Positions 45,601 through 56,945 of a stretch of DNA of 64,000 bases are shown here, piece after piece. The position numbers and the translations under genes are program-made. The DNA lies in the NCBI GenBank assembly GCA_030490835.1, contig CM059971.1:72682224-72746223 (forward strand). The letters run 5' to 3'. Below the pieces are notes generated by a model. The model was not told the origin of the DNA. It searched no databases and worked only from the letters and a program-made list of their open reading frames with translations. This DNA is from Annona cherimola. Lineage: Eukaryota; Streptophyta; Magnoliopsida; Magnoliales; Annonaceae. Every line of letters begins with the position of its first letter. Positions within the stretch are counted from its first letter, which is position 1.

Positions 45601-48361
45601 AATTTTATATTTTAAGAGTAATTCAATCAAGTTAAAATCTTTAAAATATTATATATTGTGCATACTAAAATGAAAGAGAAGCATAGACATAAAATATTAA
45701 AAATTAAAATTTTATACATAAATGTTATTTATTACTACAACCTTTAAATCAAAAAGTTGTAGTTTAAATATTTTATTATTGAGTGCAATAAATGAAAAGA
45801 TATAAGGGAAGAGGCTAAATGTACTCTACTTCACTTAGACTCGGTGCACTCAGGTACATTTACCCTTTTTATTTTTTCAATTTTTTATACAACTGTTAAT
45901 AAAGTGTATTTAACATATGTACCAAATTTTACCTTCTGGAGATTTTTTAATATTTTTATTTTTGAAAATTAGTGGCAAAATATTAAAAAAAAATCATTTA
46001 AAGCACCTGAGTGCTCTGAATGAGAGCCCAAGATATAATAGCATCAAATAATTATGTCACTTATACCATTTTAAAGTAAAATTTGTATGTAACATCTATG
46101 AAAGAAAGTCTCCTAAAACCAACTTTTATAGTAAAAATATGTACGATATCAACTCTATAAAATATTCTAAAATCTTGACATATATTTTGAAAATATTTTA
46201 AAGCTATATTTTGATATAATAAAATATAAGATAAATTTCCAATACTTTAGTTAAATGAATGAAATAATATAACTTTTTTGGATAATTTTTATACAATATT
46301 GATATTACAATAAGCTAATTCATGTAGGAGACAATAAACGGAAGTTGATTTCATGCATCCGGGTGCACTAAGCTTCGGTGCAACCGAGTGCAAATACTCA
46401 TTTTCTTAATTTTTTTGAAATTTTTTTTACAAGATTGTTAATCTAAGTATATTTAACATGTGTATAATTTTTACCATTTTTTTGAGATTTTGAGATTTTT
46501 TATTTTTTAAAATGGGGGGCATTTTAGTAATTTAAAATTACTAAAAATGTCATTGATTTTAAAAAATCAGAAAAATATCGAAAAACCTCAAAAAATGGTA
46601 CAAATTTATACAGATGTTAAATAAATTTAGATTAATAATCTTGTAAAATATTTTCAAAAAAATTAAAAAATAAGTTAAACGCACCCAAGTGCACTTAACT
46701 TTAAGTGCACCCAGGTATATAAAATCAGTTTCCGATAATAAACTGTGACGTATCTTCACGAGAGACAATAAGTTGATCTATCATTACGAAACACACCAAA
46801 CTATTTACACTAGACCAAACTCTTACCACAGTCATACCCTCCCTCAGGTGACTCAAACATGTGCTGCTTGTCTCCCAGTTGGTGAAATAATAATAATATT
46901 ATAAAATTTGACCATAAAAGAATGAGGAAATTGAAGTTTATGATTTTCTTTTTTCCTATTTCTTATTTCCTCTTCTTTTAACTATCTACTGACTAACATA
47001 AAAGAAAAATCTAATGACCAAAATAATTTTTTTAAGTATTTAATTTATACAGTGCAAGCTTGGGCTAAAATTTTATGAATGGATTAGGGTGGAGAAGAGA
47101 CAATCGAGTTAATCCTACTAACTTACCATTTGAGCAAACAATCAACAGAAATTTAAATACACTGGACTGCTAGAGAGGCACTGGCACATGACTCCTACTT
47201 CACTAAGGGCATGTTCCAAATTATACAAGATTCTTAGATTGAATTTGTATTATTATTTTCAATAATGCTTTCCAATTTTCAATACGGTTTTTTCAATTTT
47301 CAATACAACTTTATTCTTTCCTAATACAATTTTAATCATTTTTAATACACATCATTATATTTTCATCCCAATTAAGATTCCATCCATGAATTTGTGAAAT
47401 CCTAGAAAATCAGGAAAGATGATGAATGAGACTAGTAAATTACCAGAACAAAGGCCTTGATGTTCTCTCTCGTCAATTTCACGTACGCATTCTCATCTTC
47501 TGATATCTCCATCAGAATATCCAGAATGTCTTTCGCCCCTTCATCACCCTTCCTCCTTTTCTTCTTCTTCTTTTCTTCTTCATGCTCTTTCAAGATCCTC
47601 TCCATCATCTCGTCCAATCTCCGGTGCGCCTCCACGAATCTCTTCCTTAACCCCTGCAAATCCAAATTCCGGCAGAAGCCAATGTAATCCGATAGGTTGA
47701 AGGTGCCCGTCAGCAACGCCACCTCATGCGCCACCTTCTGCACCTCTTCCGCCTCAACCTCGCTCTTCGAGCAAGTCCGGCTTATCGCCATCCTCGAGAT
47801 CGTGCGGTTGGCCATCGTTATCAGCTCTTTCCCCACATGCGCCGCCTCGCGCTTCTCGGATCTGGACAGTAGCAGCCTCAGGAGGCGGCGTAACTCCTCC
47901 CGGCGGACGGGCTGCATCTGCTCTAGGGTGCGGCCGCCCAGGAGGTCCGACATGCAGAGCTTCTTCATGAAGCGCCAGTAGGGGCCGTAGGGGGCGAAGA
48001 TGAAGTCGGCGGAGCCGTAGGTGAGGTAGCGGATGGCGGAGGAGACGGGTCGGGAGGCGAAGCTGGGCTCATGGGTCTTGAGGATTTCTTGGGCGGTGTG
48101 GGAATTGGAGGCGACGACGGCTGAGACGGAGCCGAGGCGGAGATGGATCAAGGGGCCGTAGCGGGTGGCGAGCTTGTGGAAGGATTGGTGGGGAAGAGGG
48201 GGGAGGAGGTGGAGGTGGCCGATGATGGGGATGGCTGTGGGGCCTGGAGGGAGGCGTTTGGTACTGGTGGGCCTTGTCTGGAAGAAGATTATGCGTAGAA
48301 AGAGAGCTGAGATGAGGACAATGGAGAAGAGGCTGGCGTAGGATTGGATGTCGCCGGACAT
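42607..48361 (-). CDS. Cytochrome P450, CYP93-like, with a 4.2-kb repeat-filled intron
   Basis: It encodes an ER-anchored A-type P450 mono-oxygenase. Exon 1 is 48361-47444 (306 codons) and exon 2 is 43260-42607; donor CTG|GTAATT and acceptor AATCAG|GAA join in phase 0 to give 523 aa. A hydrophobic N-terminal anchor (residues 9-27) precedes the hinge KRLPPGP (LPPGP 37-41). The I-helix oxygen-binding motif is AGTDTS (311-316), the ExxR is ETLR (368-371), FNPQRF is the PERF region, and the haem loop is [11 protein letters not shown] with Cys459. All are intact. The phrases [19 protein letters not shown] and [12 protein letters not shown] are CYP93-like. CYP93 enzymes hydroxylate or desaturate flavonoids (flavone synthase II, pterocarpan 6a-hydroxylase), but the substrate here is unknown. 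A run of Lys/Glu ([11 protein letters not shown]) near 270 is longer than in the neighbouring copy. Five or more mobile elements fill the intron. Coding GC is far above that of the flanks. Confidence 0.93.
43330..43592. repeat. Decayed Tourist-like MITE in the CYP93 intron
   Basis: It contains AGAAATAAAGAGAATAAAA and ends CCAAATGACCC followed by TTA, like the 29061 family. An internal 29-bp direct repeat, containing CAATGCTTATGTGAAAAG and ATATGAAAAAATAATT, occurs twice near 43420 and 43450. Confidence 0.5.
43610..44375. repeat. Foldback element split by a younger insertion
   Basis: The left part (ATGATGTATTTTAGGC, TTTCTAAATGTATTTTAA) and the right part (ATATATTAAGGAAAACATG, CCTAAAATATATCATG) together match the uninterrupted copy at 52925-53305. 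The element at 43898-44288 lies between them. Confidence 0.65.
43898..44288. mobile_element. Mutator-like MITE with perfect 9-bp target duplication
   Basis: The ends are GGGTAATTTGCA and TGCAAATTACCC. The 9-mer taaattaaa flanks both sides (43889-43897 and 44289-44297). Nine-base duplications are typical of MULEs. The 391-bp interior is built of inverted blocks such as ATATACCCACGTAGTTTCA and TGAAACTACGTAGGTATAT. It is nested in an older foldback element within the CYP93 intron. Confidence 0.85.
44430..45233. mobile_element. Degenerate hAT-type TAGGGGTG-family element
   Basis: The right end CCCAAGTTACACTCCTA resembles CCAAGTTGCACCCCTA. The interior has CTACCCTATTCGTATCC and GGGTACGCATGAGTACCC motifs seen in the 48444 and 59617 elements. 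The left end near 44434 (TAGGGATAGACAG) is eroded and no target duplication survives. Confidence 0.5.
45830..46030. repeat. GCACCCGGGTGCA-family MITE, internally deleted
   Basis: It starts CGGTGCACTCAGGTACATTT, keeps GTTAATAAAGTGTATTTAA, and ends with GCACCTGAGTGCTCTGAATG. Most of the right arm is missing. Confidence 0.65.
46350..46725. repeat. GCACCCGGGTGCA-family foldback MITE, near full length
   Basis: The left end CATGCATCCGGGTGCACTAAG and CGGTGCAACCGAGTGCAAAT pair with the right end GCACCCAAGTGCACTTAAC and AAGTGCACCCAGG. The arms and the palindromic centre (GCATTTTAGTAATTTAAAA, then TTACTAAAAATGTC) are all present. It lies in the CYP93 intron. Confidence 0.85.
47210..47390. repeat. MITE-like repeat near the CYP93 donor site
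   Basis: It has blocks CAATTTTCAATACAACTTT, AATCATTTTTAATACAC and TTTCATCCCAATTAAGATTCC, related to 14300-14505. It ends only about 55 bp downstream of the exon 1 donor. Confidence 0.45.
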
Positions 48362-48443
48362 CGTTGGAGTTGGGGATGAGAATACTCGGGTGGCATGTGA
48401 GTCAACGGCTATCGGAAGGAATATTTAAATAATGAGATCCAAC
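48362..48443 (-). promoter_or_regulatory. Core promoter remnant of the first CYP93-like gene
   Basis: On the minus strand ATTTAAATATTCC (about 48420-48432) is a TATA-like box roughly 60 bp before the ATG. A W-box-like TTGACT lies at 48405-48400. The second gene has a TATA-like TAAATAAT at a matching distance. A hAT-type element begins at 48444, so everything upstream has been displaced by 1.1 kb. Confidence 0.5.
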
Positions 48444-49518
48444 TAGGGGTGCAACTTGGTCCAGGTACCCACGGGTCGACCCGCTGGGTACCTTAAATAG
48501 GGTAGGTTCGGTTTCATAGGTTCGGTTTTATTCAAATTCGGATAGGGGTCGGTTCCGGTTCTGGGTACCTGGAATCAACCCGGATTCCATATATTGCATA
48601 TATATTATATAATAGTTATAATATTATTCCCTAGCCCTAATTCCTATTCGGCTATTCCAGTATTCCCATCCTGATTTCTCGACGCCGTTTCCAGTTTCCC
48701 CAATTCCCCTCTACGGCAGAAGTTCGTGGCAAGTGGCAGAAGCCAGAAGTTCGTGGCTATTCTTCATTTCTTCTCACCGATTTGCAGCAGCGGCAGGCGG
48801 CAAAAGTTCGTGGCTACCCCGACGATTCGACGCGTAACGGCGCCGACACAGCTCCCCTCCACGGCACAGGCTCGGTGTTCTCTCTCTCTCTCCCTCCCTC
48901 CCTCCCTCCCCCGACCCTCTGCCCTCGGTGCGCAAGCGCAGGTCCTCCCGACCCTCCCCTTCCCCTCGACGGCCGACGACCCGGTGCGCAGCGAGCAGCT
49001 CCTCCCGTCGGTCTCTCTCTCTCTCTCTCCCCCGACCCTCTGCCCTCAACAAGCCTCCTCTCAAATAATAATATGACTCATTCATTTCAAATTGCCCCCA
49101 CTTGTGAAATGTCTTAAATCCACCACTGATTGAAAAAGCTATAGGAGAATACACAAAATAAAATTGAACGATGACTAACAGTGTATTACTAATGAGGATT
49201 TTGCCATAAATGAAAACAGGAATAAAGCCATGGTCCATCCATACCAATTAGTACATGATTATCTGAAATTGATGCATTAGGCAACAAACTGTTGTTGACC
49301 ACGCAGCAAGGAAGCTTCTCATGCCAACGCATTGTGCGAGTTGACTTTTAGGAACTAATTTTGGAATCGAATCGGAACCGACCCGCTCCTGAGAAAATTG
49401 GGTAGGGTAGGCTCCGGACCGACCCGGTCTAAAATAGGGTAGGGTAGAGGTTTTTACAAAATGGGTAAGGGTAGGTTCCACCCATACCTGGACCTACCCA
49501 ACTCAAGTTGCACCCCTA
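48444..49518. mobile_element. hAT-type non-autonomous element, perfect 8-bp TSD
   Basis: The termini are TAGGGGTGCAACTTGG and CTCAAGTTGCACCCCTA. The 8-mer gatccaac flanks both ends exactly (48436-48443 and 49519-49526). Subterminal GGTACCCACGGGTCGACCC and GGGTAGGGTAG repeats are probably transposase-binding arrays. The interior (about 48690-49060) is GC-rich, with CT-rich low-complexity tracts and repeated CAGAAGTTCGTGGC motifs. No transposase frame is present. The length is 1075 bp. The intact duplication indicates a fairly recent insertion. Confidence 0.93.
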
Positions 49519-49639
49519 GATCCAACCGCCCGTATAACGCAGTTGTTTGCCTTCGATGCCTGCGCGGGTACGGAATTTGGGTTGAAAATTCATAAAATAA
49601 TAATGGTTTAAGCCTACCATGATGATTTTGTCCAATCAA

Positions 49640-49640
<1 letters not shown>

Positions 49641-49685
<45 letters not shown>
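49641..49685. repeat. (TTA)15 microsatellite
   Basis: Fifteen perfect trinucleotide units between the two P450 genes. The open frame across it (poly-Asn on the minus strand) is an artefact. Confidence 0.97.
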
Positions 49686-49784
49686 GTCACGAATAAAAGT
49701 CATCTCAATCCATGAATTTTGTTAGGAAACTGATTTCACGAAGATAAAAGTCATCTCAATCCATGAATTTTATTAGGAAACTAA

Positions 49785-50055
49785 TTTCATGCATACAGAT
49801 GCACTTAGTTTCAGTACGCTAGGTGGATTTAATCTATTTTTTACATTTTTTTGAAAAATTTAACATGCGTATCAATTTTTACTATTTTTAAATATTTTTA
49901 GATATTTATTTTTTATTTTTTAAAATCAGTAGCATTTTAATAATTTAAAAATTAGATTAATAATTGTGTAAAAATATTTTCAAAAAATATTTAAAAATGA
50001 ATATTTGCCTTTGGGTGCACCGAAGCTAAGTGCACATTAATGCATGAAATTAACT
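49785..50055. repeat. GCACCCGGGTGCA-family foldback MITE
   Basis: The left end TTTCATGCATACAGATGCAC and CTTAGTTTCAGTACG pair with the right end GGTGCACCGAAGCTAAG and ATTAATGCATGAAAT. The centre is partially deleted. Confidence 0.8.
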
Positions 50056-50371
50056 TTTATTTTATTATTCCAAAAATAAAAAATTATTTAAGAGTAATTT
50101 TAAAAGTCATTAAACTTTATTTATTTATGATAAAGACCCACAAGTTCATAATTTAACAGTTAAATCATCCAAAATATTCATCGCACTACAAATGATACCT
50201 GCATACAGCTTTGATTAATAGAACTTTTGATATTTTGATAAAATTATGGATTAGGCTTGTGTACGAGCGGCACAGAATTAGCCCAACCCACACATACAGA
50301 GAGAGCGCAACAAGGAAGAAATTGCAAGTGCTACGGGGAACAACTGGACAAGAACGCCGCCATGGCACGTT

Positions 50372-52001
50372 TCATAACTTCAAATTCGGAAAAGGATTCA
50401 TGCGAGCCAGAGGGACACAGACCAATGGCTCTGCTCTTGGAAGGGTCAGTCCCGGACCCTCGGTCATATCAACGCTTGCATTCACGTCCCCATCTCCCAC
50501 CTTCCAATCGAAGCATTGGATCATGGAAGCCAACGCAGTCTGTACAATCAGCAACGCCAGAGAAGTGCCCGGGCACCCTCTCCTTCCGCTGCCAAACGGC
50601 AGCAGATGGAAATGCTGCCCCCTTAAGTCCACATGAGTCCCATCATTAACACTCCCATCCGATTCGGACAGCATGAATCTCTGGGGATTGAATTCCAGCG
50701 GGTTTGTCCAGTGCTCGGGGTCTCTCCCCAGAGCCCATACATTCACAAACACATGGGTCTTTGCAGGTACATCATATCCAAGGATATTACAATCCGCTCT
50801 CGCTTCTCTCAGAATTACAGGGCCTGTTGGGTGCAATCGGAGTGTCTCTTTGACGATTGACTGGAGGTAAGGAAGATTTGGGAGGTCGGATTCTTCCACC
50901 AATCTGCTCTCCCCCACCACCGAATCGATCTCAGCCCTTGCTTTCTTGAACACCTCCGGGTGGTTGATCAGTTCTGCCAATGCCCATTCCGTTGTGATCG
51001 CCGATGTATCCGTTCCAGCTATAAAGATATCCTGTTCTTTGAGGAAATCACGAGTTTAGAAGGCGTTCTCAAATCAGGAAAGTAAGATGAGTGAACTTTT
51101 TAATTACCAGAATAAAGGCCTTGATGTTCTCTCTCGTCAATTTCATCTCCGCATTCTCATCCTCAGATATCTCCAGCAGAATATCCAGAATATCTTTCGC
51201 CCCATTGCTGTCGCTGCTCTTCTTCTTCTCTTCGTGCTCTTTGATGATCCTCTCCATCATGCCATCGAATCTCCGGTGCGCGTCTGCGAACCGCTTCTTC
51301 AGCCTCTGCAAATCCAAATTCCGACAGAAGGAAATGTAATCCGACAGGTTGAAGGTGCCCGTCAGCAGCGCCACCTCGTGCACCAGCTTCTGCACCTCCT
51401 CCTCGTCCTTCTCGCTGTCGGAGCAGATCCGGCTCATTGCCATCCTCGAGATCGTATTGTTCGCCATCGTTATCAGCTCCTTGCCGATGTCCACCGCCTC
51501 GCGTCTCTCGGACATAGCCAGCAGCAGCCGCAGGAAGCGCCGCACCTCCTCCCGGCGGACGGGCTGCATCTGCTCGAGGGTGCGGCCGCCCAGGAGCTCC
51601 GACATGCAGAGCTTCTTCATGAAGCGCCAGTAGGGGCCGTAGGGGGAGAAGGAGAAGTCGGCGGCTCCGTAGGTGAGGAGGCGGACGGCGGAGGATACGG
51701 GTCGGAAGACGAAGTTGGTCTCTTGGGTCTTGAGGATTTCCTTGGCCGTGGCGGAATCGGAGGCGACGACGGCCGGGATGGAGCCGAGGCGGAGATGGAT
51801 GAGGGGGCCGTAGCGGGTTGAGAGTTTGTGGAAGGCTTGGTGGGGGAGAGGGGCGAGGAGGTGGAGGTGGCCGATGATGGGGATGGCGATGGGGCCAGGT
51901 GGGAGGCGTTTGGCGTTCTTGGAGAAGATCACGCCGAGGAGGAGAGCTGAGGCGAGGAAGATGGAGAAGAGGATGCCGAAGGAAAGGAGGTCGCCGGCCA
52001 T
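50372..52001 (-). CDS. Cytochrome P450, CYP93-like, compact copy with a 76-bp intron
   Basis: This is the tandem paralogue of the gene at 42607-48361, on the same strand. Exon 1 is 52001-51108 (298 codons) and exon 2 is 51031-50372; the donor CTG|GTAATT and acceptor GAACAG|GAT match the first gene in position and phase. The predicted length is 517 aa. It has an N-terminal anchor, hinge KRLPPGP (LPPGP 33-37), AGTDTS (303-308), ETLR (360-363), FNPQRF, and [11 protein letters not shown] with Cys451, all intact. The first ATG (52001) is used; an upstream in-frame TTG is not a start. The last residues NPFPNLKL extend beyond the other copy's NPLLI. Differences in the substrate-facing part ([23 protein letters not shown] stretch, [11 protein letters not shown]) allow altered specificity. 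The class is well supported, but CYP93 subfamily assignment needs a tree. Confidence 0.93.
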
Positions 52002-52075
52002 GAGTGGAGGCAAGGAATGCAGGAATGGGAATGCAGCGGCTTGACTCGGCGGATGATGGATTATTTAGCGTGGTG
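52002..52075 (-). promoter_or_regulatory. Core promoter of the second CYP93-like gene
   Basis: On the minus strand a TATA-like CTAAATAATCC lies about 60 bp before the ATG (about 52058-52068), followed by GAGTCAAG (TTGACTC on the plus strand), close to the arrangement in the first gene. No mobile element interrupts this stretch. Confidence 0.45.
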
Positions 52076-52439
52076 GGGTGAAAAGGACTGGCTTTTGTCG
52101 CAGTGCATGCCCAGTGCAATGCTTTGACAAGTGTTTTGCTTGGATCTTGTTGGCCCTGAACGGCATCATCTTGACCGTCTAAAACCTAGTTCTGTTGTTC
52201 ATGAGCTCTGGATCATCGGCACCATGTTACAAAACTTTCAAGTTGGAAGTTAAAATCCCACCCTGGGACTTGCAGATCCTACGATTGTCTGAGACTTGAA
52301 ACATAAAAACTGCTCTAATAAGCAACCAGTGTGCTATCCAAATTAAAATAATTCCTGATGTGAGAATCATATGCACAAAGAATGATTAGTTTCACTGGTA
52401 TGGCGGAATTTCCGCAATTCCATGCTCATGATTTTTATC

Positions 52440-52727
52440 ACAGGTTGGTTTGGTTGAGAAGTGATAAAACTTTTGAGTTAAAAAGTTTTTTCTGTAAAAA
52501 TTTTTGATAAATAAAAAATGATACGATAAGATTAAAGTAATAACAAGGAATAAGAGAATAAAATTAAGATAAATAGGTTAATTGTATAATAGTATAGAAA
52601 TGATTAAAAAGATAATTTGTATAGAAAAATACAAAGAAATAATTAAAAATAAGATAGTTGTGAATGAAATTTTTTTTTTTTTTCCTGAGAAGTGGATGAA
52701 AAGTTTTATGTTGAAACAAACACATCC
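52440..52727. repeat. Diverged Tourist-like MITE upstream of the second CYP93-like gene
   Basis: It has GGTTGGTTTGGTTGAGAAG at the left and GAAACAAACACATCC at the right, and interior blocks GAATAAGAGAATAAAATTAAG and AGTATAGAAATGATTAAAA, as in the 29061 family. The target duplication is unclear. Confidence 0.55.
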
Positions 52728-52924
52728 TAAATAAGAAGAATAAGAAGGCATTAAATGCAGCAACGGGAGAAAGGCTAATCGTTTTTTCAGATCGGCAAAG
52801 GTTAACCCAATTTTATTTAACCCAAATTCACTCCATAACAACTCAACCCAACCCAACCGAATCCAATCCAATCCAACTGCTACAATGTAAAAACCAAGCT
52901 AAGAATAGCAGAGCCCAAATATAC

Positions 52925-53305
52925 ATCTCATAATGTATTTTAATCTAAAAGATAATTTTAAATTATTTTTATAATTAGTTATATTTTTTATTTTTCTTCG
53001 TAAACATGTTTTTCTAAGTATATTTAATTTATATACCAAGTTTGCCATTTTATAATATTTTTACATATTTATTTTTTGTTCTTAAAAATCAAGTTTTTTT
53101 AAGGAGTAAAAAATGACTTAAATGTCCTAAAATTGATATTTTTAAAAATAAAAAATAAATATATAAAAGTATTCTTAAATAGAAAAACTTTGTATATAGA
53201 TTGAATATATTTGAGAAAACATGTTTATGAAGAAAAAATAAAATAAAATAAAATAAAATAAATATTGTATTTTAACTTAAAATGCATCATAATGTATATA
53301 CTCAT
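52925..53305. repeat. Foldback MITE, intact copy of the split element at 43610-44375
   Basis: The arms are CATAATGTATTTTAATC ... AAACATGTTTTTCTAAG and GAGAAAACATGTTTATG ... AAAATGCATCATAATG. It contains a short AAAAT repeat near 53245. It is non-coding. Confidence 0.65.
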
Positions 53306-53897
53306 GCTCCAAGAATAACAACCAAACTTCCTGTGACCATTTGACGTGGGCGTGACCAACACAATTTTTTCCAACTAACACTATAACAAAAGTCACCAAT
53401 AGCAACTAAGGCAAATTGTTACTGGTGGGGTTTTTTTCGTCTAATACGCATTAACAACAAAAAATCGTTGTTTGCACGTTCGATACAGAAGCCCCGTCTC
53501 TAAAAGTTAACAGCAATAACACCTTAAACGGTAGCTTATAGTTCATCAATAGCAACGAAAATTTGGATGCTAATAGTACATAATTTCGTTGCCCCTCTTC
53601 TGATCACCAGCCAATGACGATACTTTCGTTGCTATTGGTACCTCAATTGCAACAACAATTTATGTTGCAAAATGTGATCCAAATTCGTTGCAATTTTTCA
53701 ATTCCAATGACCAGACGGCCAAAGAATACATGACAATAGCAACGAAAAATTTGGATGCAATTTGTTATTATCGTCAAATTGCAACGAATTCCGTCATTGC
53801 TATGTGAAAAAAGCTAGTTGAAAACTTTGATGAAACAATAATAATTGATAAAATCATGATTCTCACACATCTATAATAAGACAAGACACATTATCAT

Positions 53898-54128
53898 TTA
53901 AATCCAAATAAGCATAATCGTCCGATTTGCACATTCACAGTTGTTTAATGATCCATCACAATAATACAACCGAAAATTGCCAACAACCCTATCTACTTCA
54001 TAAAAATATTTTACATGTCCATTAAAGTGACGAGTATGATCTCCCCTTGTTGCTTTCCATGCGTTAGTCTCATCTTTCCATATGTCCATACCCCTATCCA
54101 AAAATGAAAATAGTATATTAGTCAGCAT
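53898..54128 (-). other. Unrecognised 76-aa frame inside the CACTA element
   Basis: It contains DIWKDETNAWKATRGDHTRHFNGHVKYFYEVDR in pieces: a composition that looks protein-like, with Trp, Tyr and His well placed. I do not recognise a family. It could be part of a captured exon or a decayed element protein. Confidence 0.2.
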
Positions 54129-56714
54129 TCAGTTTATAATATATCCAACTATTGAGTGACATAAGAAGGATGAACTGAGGCTACACACAAATTGGTTCAT
54201 GTTGTAGAAATATAAACATGTTCACTGGATGTTCTCAGTGAGAACATTAATCCCATGCAGAATCATTGCCTTTACACTAAACACGTTCACTGAATTTATC
54301 ACAGTTGAAAAAGAAATACTGAAAAGGTTATATAGCAAATGAGGATGAAGCCCATAGATGACTACATTTAAGGAGAGCCTTGAAACCCAAAAGCAGCGTC
54401 AAAAGGTATATAGGGGAATGTAGCATTGGATGATCTGTCATCTCCAAGACTGCTATATGCACTCAGAATCATGCTTTTGATTTTTGAGTACTGTCATCTT
54501 CTAGAGAAAAAGAAGGGGGAGGAGAGAGCATCTGATAGGATAGATCATTTAAAAAAAAAAAAAAAATCTTAAGCATTCAAGGAAAAAATCATTTGTGCAG
54601 TAACCTGGCGACATGTTTCAAGTCATTGCTACGAGGTGCATTTACAGGACTCGTGAACTAATGATCATAGATTATCAAACTAGGCAACTAATTAGATGAT
54701 AGCCGCATACAGGCAAACTGTCTAAAGGAGACAACAGAAAAGAAAATAAACAATTCCAACCTGCATTGATGGTTCCATCCATTTGTATTGCTCCAAGAAT
54801 GGCGGTTCCATTTGGGGGGTATTTCCTTGCCCAATTCACTTACCACCTGCATTTCATATCATGTGAAGGAAAACCAAAGGAAAATCAGTTTATGGGGAAG
54901 CATTCTACAATAAACAAAATGATTACAGGTCCAAAATATTAATCAACAAAATCACAATGAAAATGTAACTAGGTATATACAACACTATCATTGAATCGAA
55001 TGGAGAAGCACTTTCTTACTTTAAAATAACACATAGGACAAGATAACTATTAAGTCAGAACCAAACAATGGCTTATATAAAGCATACCCATAACGCAATG
55101 CAACATCATTACTTTCACCCACTTCTGGATTTAGGAAGAATAGAATGCGATTCATGTACCTGAGCTGTCTCCTTTCGCTTTAGACAATGGCTCAGATAGC
55201 AATGTCATTATGTTGCCAAAAAATTAAATTAAAACCTAACACACACACACACACACAGAGAAAAGAAGAGAAAGGGTATTACTTTGTAGTCTCCAAGACA
55301 AGATTTCTAGCTGGGCTTATAATGAAAGCTCTGTTTTTTCTTTTTACTTGCTCTCTTTTGCATCTACTCGGATATTGCAAAGATATGTAGATCGAATGAC
55401 AAATCCCTGCCAAGGCGCCAACTTTAACTAAACTTCACTTGAATTGTCACATGTCTTTACAGTGACAACAGGCTAGAATAGAAAATTGATTAGATGGTTC
55501 TTAGAACTCATTGTACAAGAGAGATCATCATGGTAATAGTAAAGATTTTCAAAATGACAATAAATGAATTTAGAAGAGCCAAAAACTCCAGAGTCAATTT
55601 TTTATAAACATTTTTTTATCTTATTTATGTGTTTCTTCCAACACTCGACAAGAGCATTCTTCAAAATTATCATCCTTGTCTTCTGCACAGCTCATATCCT
55701 TAGCATTATTGATGTTGAGCTTCTCATGAATCACCAAAAAGAGAGATCAGCATAAAAGGTTAAAATTGATTCATGTGATTATTTTTTAAAAAATGACCGC
55801 CTACCATAACTTTCAACATTTTCTTTTATGGCTTTCTATAGCTTTCATCCTCACCGTTATCTTTCCCAGCCTCACCGTTTCCAACACAAATTGCAGAATC
55901 TTGGTCAAAAAAGGGGTGTCGAGATCATCAAGGAAACAACAAATCAGTAGCTCGCACAGAAAAGGACATAAAGATCTAAACCAATAAACAGAATATGCAT
56001 AGATATTCGAGCGGCCCTACATGGTTGTCTATTGTCTGCATTTCATCAACACAATTTTTAGACATAAAAATTTAGGATTTTTAATCTAGAGTTACTCCCA
56101 TCAACAAAATAAACCTCAAACAGTCCCACTGAGTGATCAACCAGCCATGCACAACGGAAACTATTGATGCCTTTCAACACTCCAAGCATCTATTAAGTTG
56201 ATTTAGGCATTGAGGAGAAAAACGTGAGACAAAGTTGACAGACCAAGGGTTGGAATGGGCAATGTACCATCCATCCTAGGCTCAGGCCCAGACCAAATTT
56301 ATATCACCTACTTGCCATCTTAGAATTTGATCTCATAAAACCATTTGGTCCCAAACTAGGCTAAAATGTAATGGTTCCATTTCTGACTTTCTACATATTT
56401 AAATGGAACTCAACCATGATACATGCCACCCAACAGTCTCTTCTAAACTATCCACAAAAACAGTTTAATTTCTTGATTTCTTACTACATCTGATTCAAAG
56501 ACTCAGTCAGTGAACCAACCAGATAAAACAAACAAAAAATTAAATTCGTGACTGATATAAATATATATAGAATAGTCCAAAGCGAAGTAAACCAAGCCAT
56601 TCAATTTTATCCAGAAAAATTCATAAACCAAAATGAGTCATTCCATTTGATCGATTAACACTTGACAACAATCGATTTCTAATAATATTAACACTTGACA
56701 ACAGTCAATTTCTT

Positions 56715-56945
56715 TTCCATTCAGAGGATTCCAGTTTAGAAGCATCAAGAGCTTTTGCTGCATTCACAAACCTCTCCTCTAGATCATACATTTGCCTGCT
56801 ATGGTCACCTGCCACCTTGTTCTTGTGACTGATGGCTTTCTCATAATTACTTGAGTAGTTGGCCTTGTCCTTCTCGACTTCCTCCAGTTGCTTTTCAAGC
56901 GATCTTAGTTTTCCTTCATTTAGACGGCCACCATGTCCAGTCGTA
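56715..56945 (-). pseudogene. Coiled-coil gene fragment inside the CACTA element
   Basis: A minus-strand frame of about 70 residues reads ...LNEGKLRSLEKQLEEVEKDK, then ANYSSNYEKAISHKNK, then RQMYDLEERFVNAAKAL, with clear heptad spacing, before a stop. There is no initiating ATG, and an in-frame stop lies just upstream. It therefore looks like one exon of a longer protein, probably picked up by the element. The parent gene is not identified. Confidence 0.5.

Noticed and set aside
48726..49247. Frames of 111-157 aa inside the hAT-type element
   Set aside because: They cross CT/GA repeats and Pro/Ser or Arg/Glu runs; no conserved residues or splice context.
49454..49690. Frame beginning with a run of Asn
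   Set aside because: Translation of the (TTA)15 microsatellite.
51087..52119. Open frames of 244 and 318 aa overlapping exon 1 of the second CYP93-like gene (opposite strand and alternate frame)
   Set aside because: They are shadows of a high-GC P450 exon; the P450 frame carries all family motifs.
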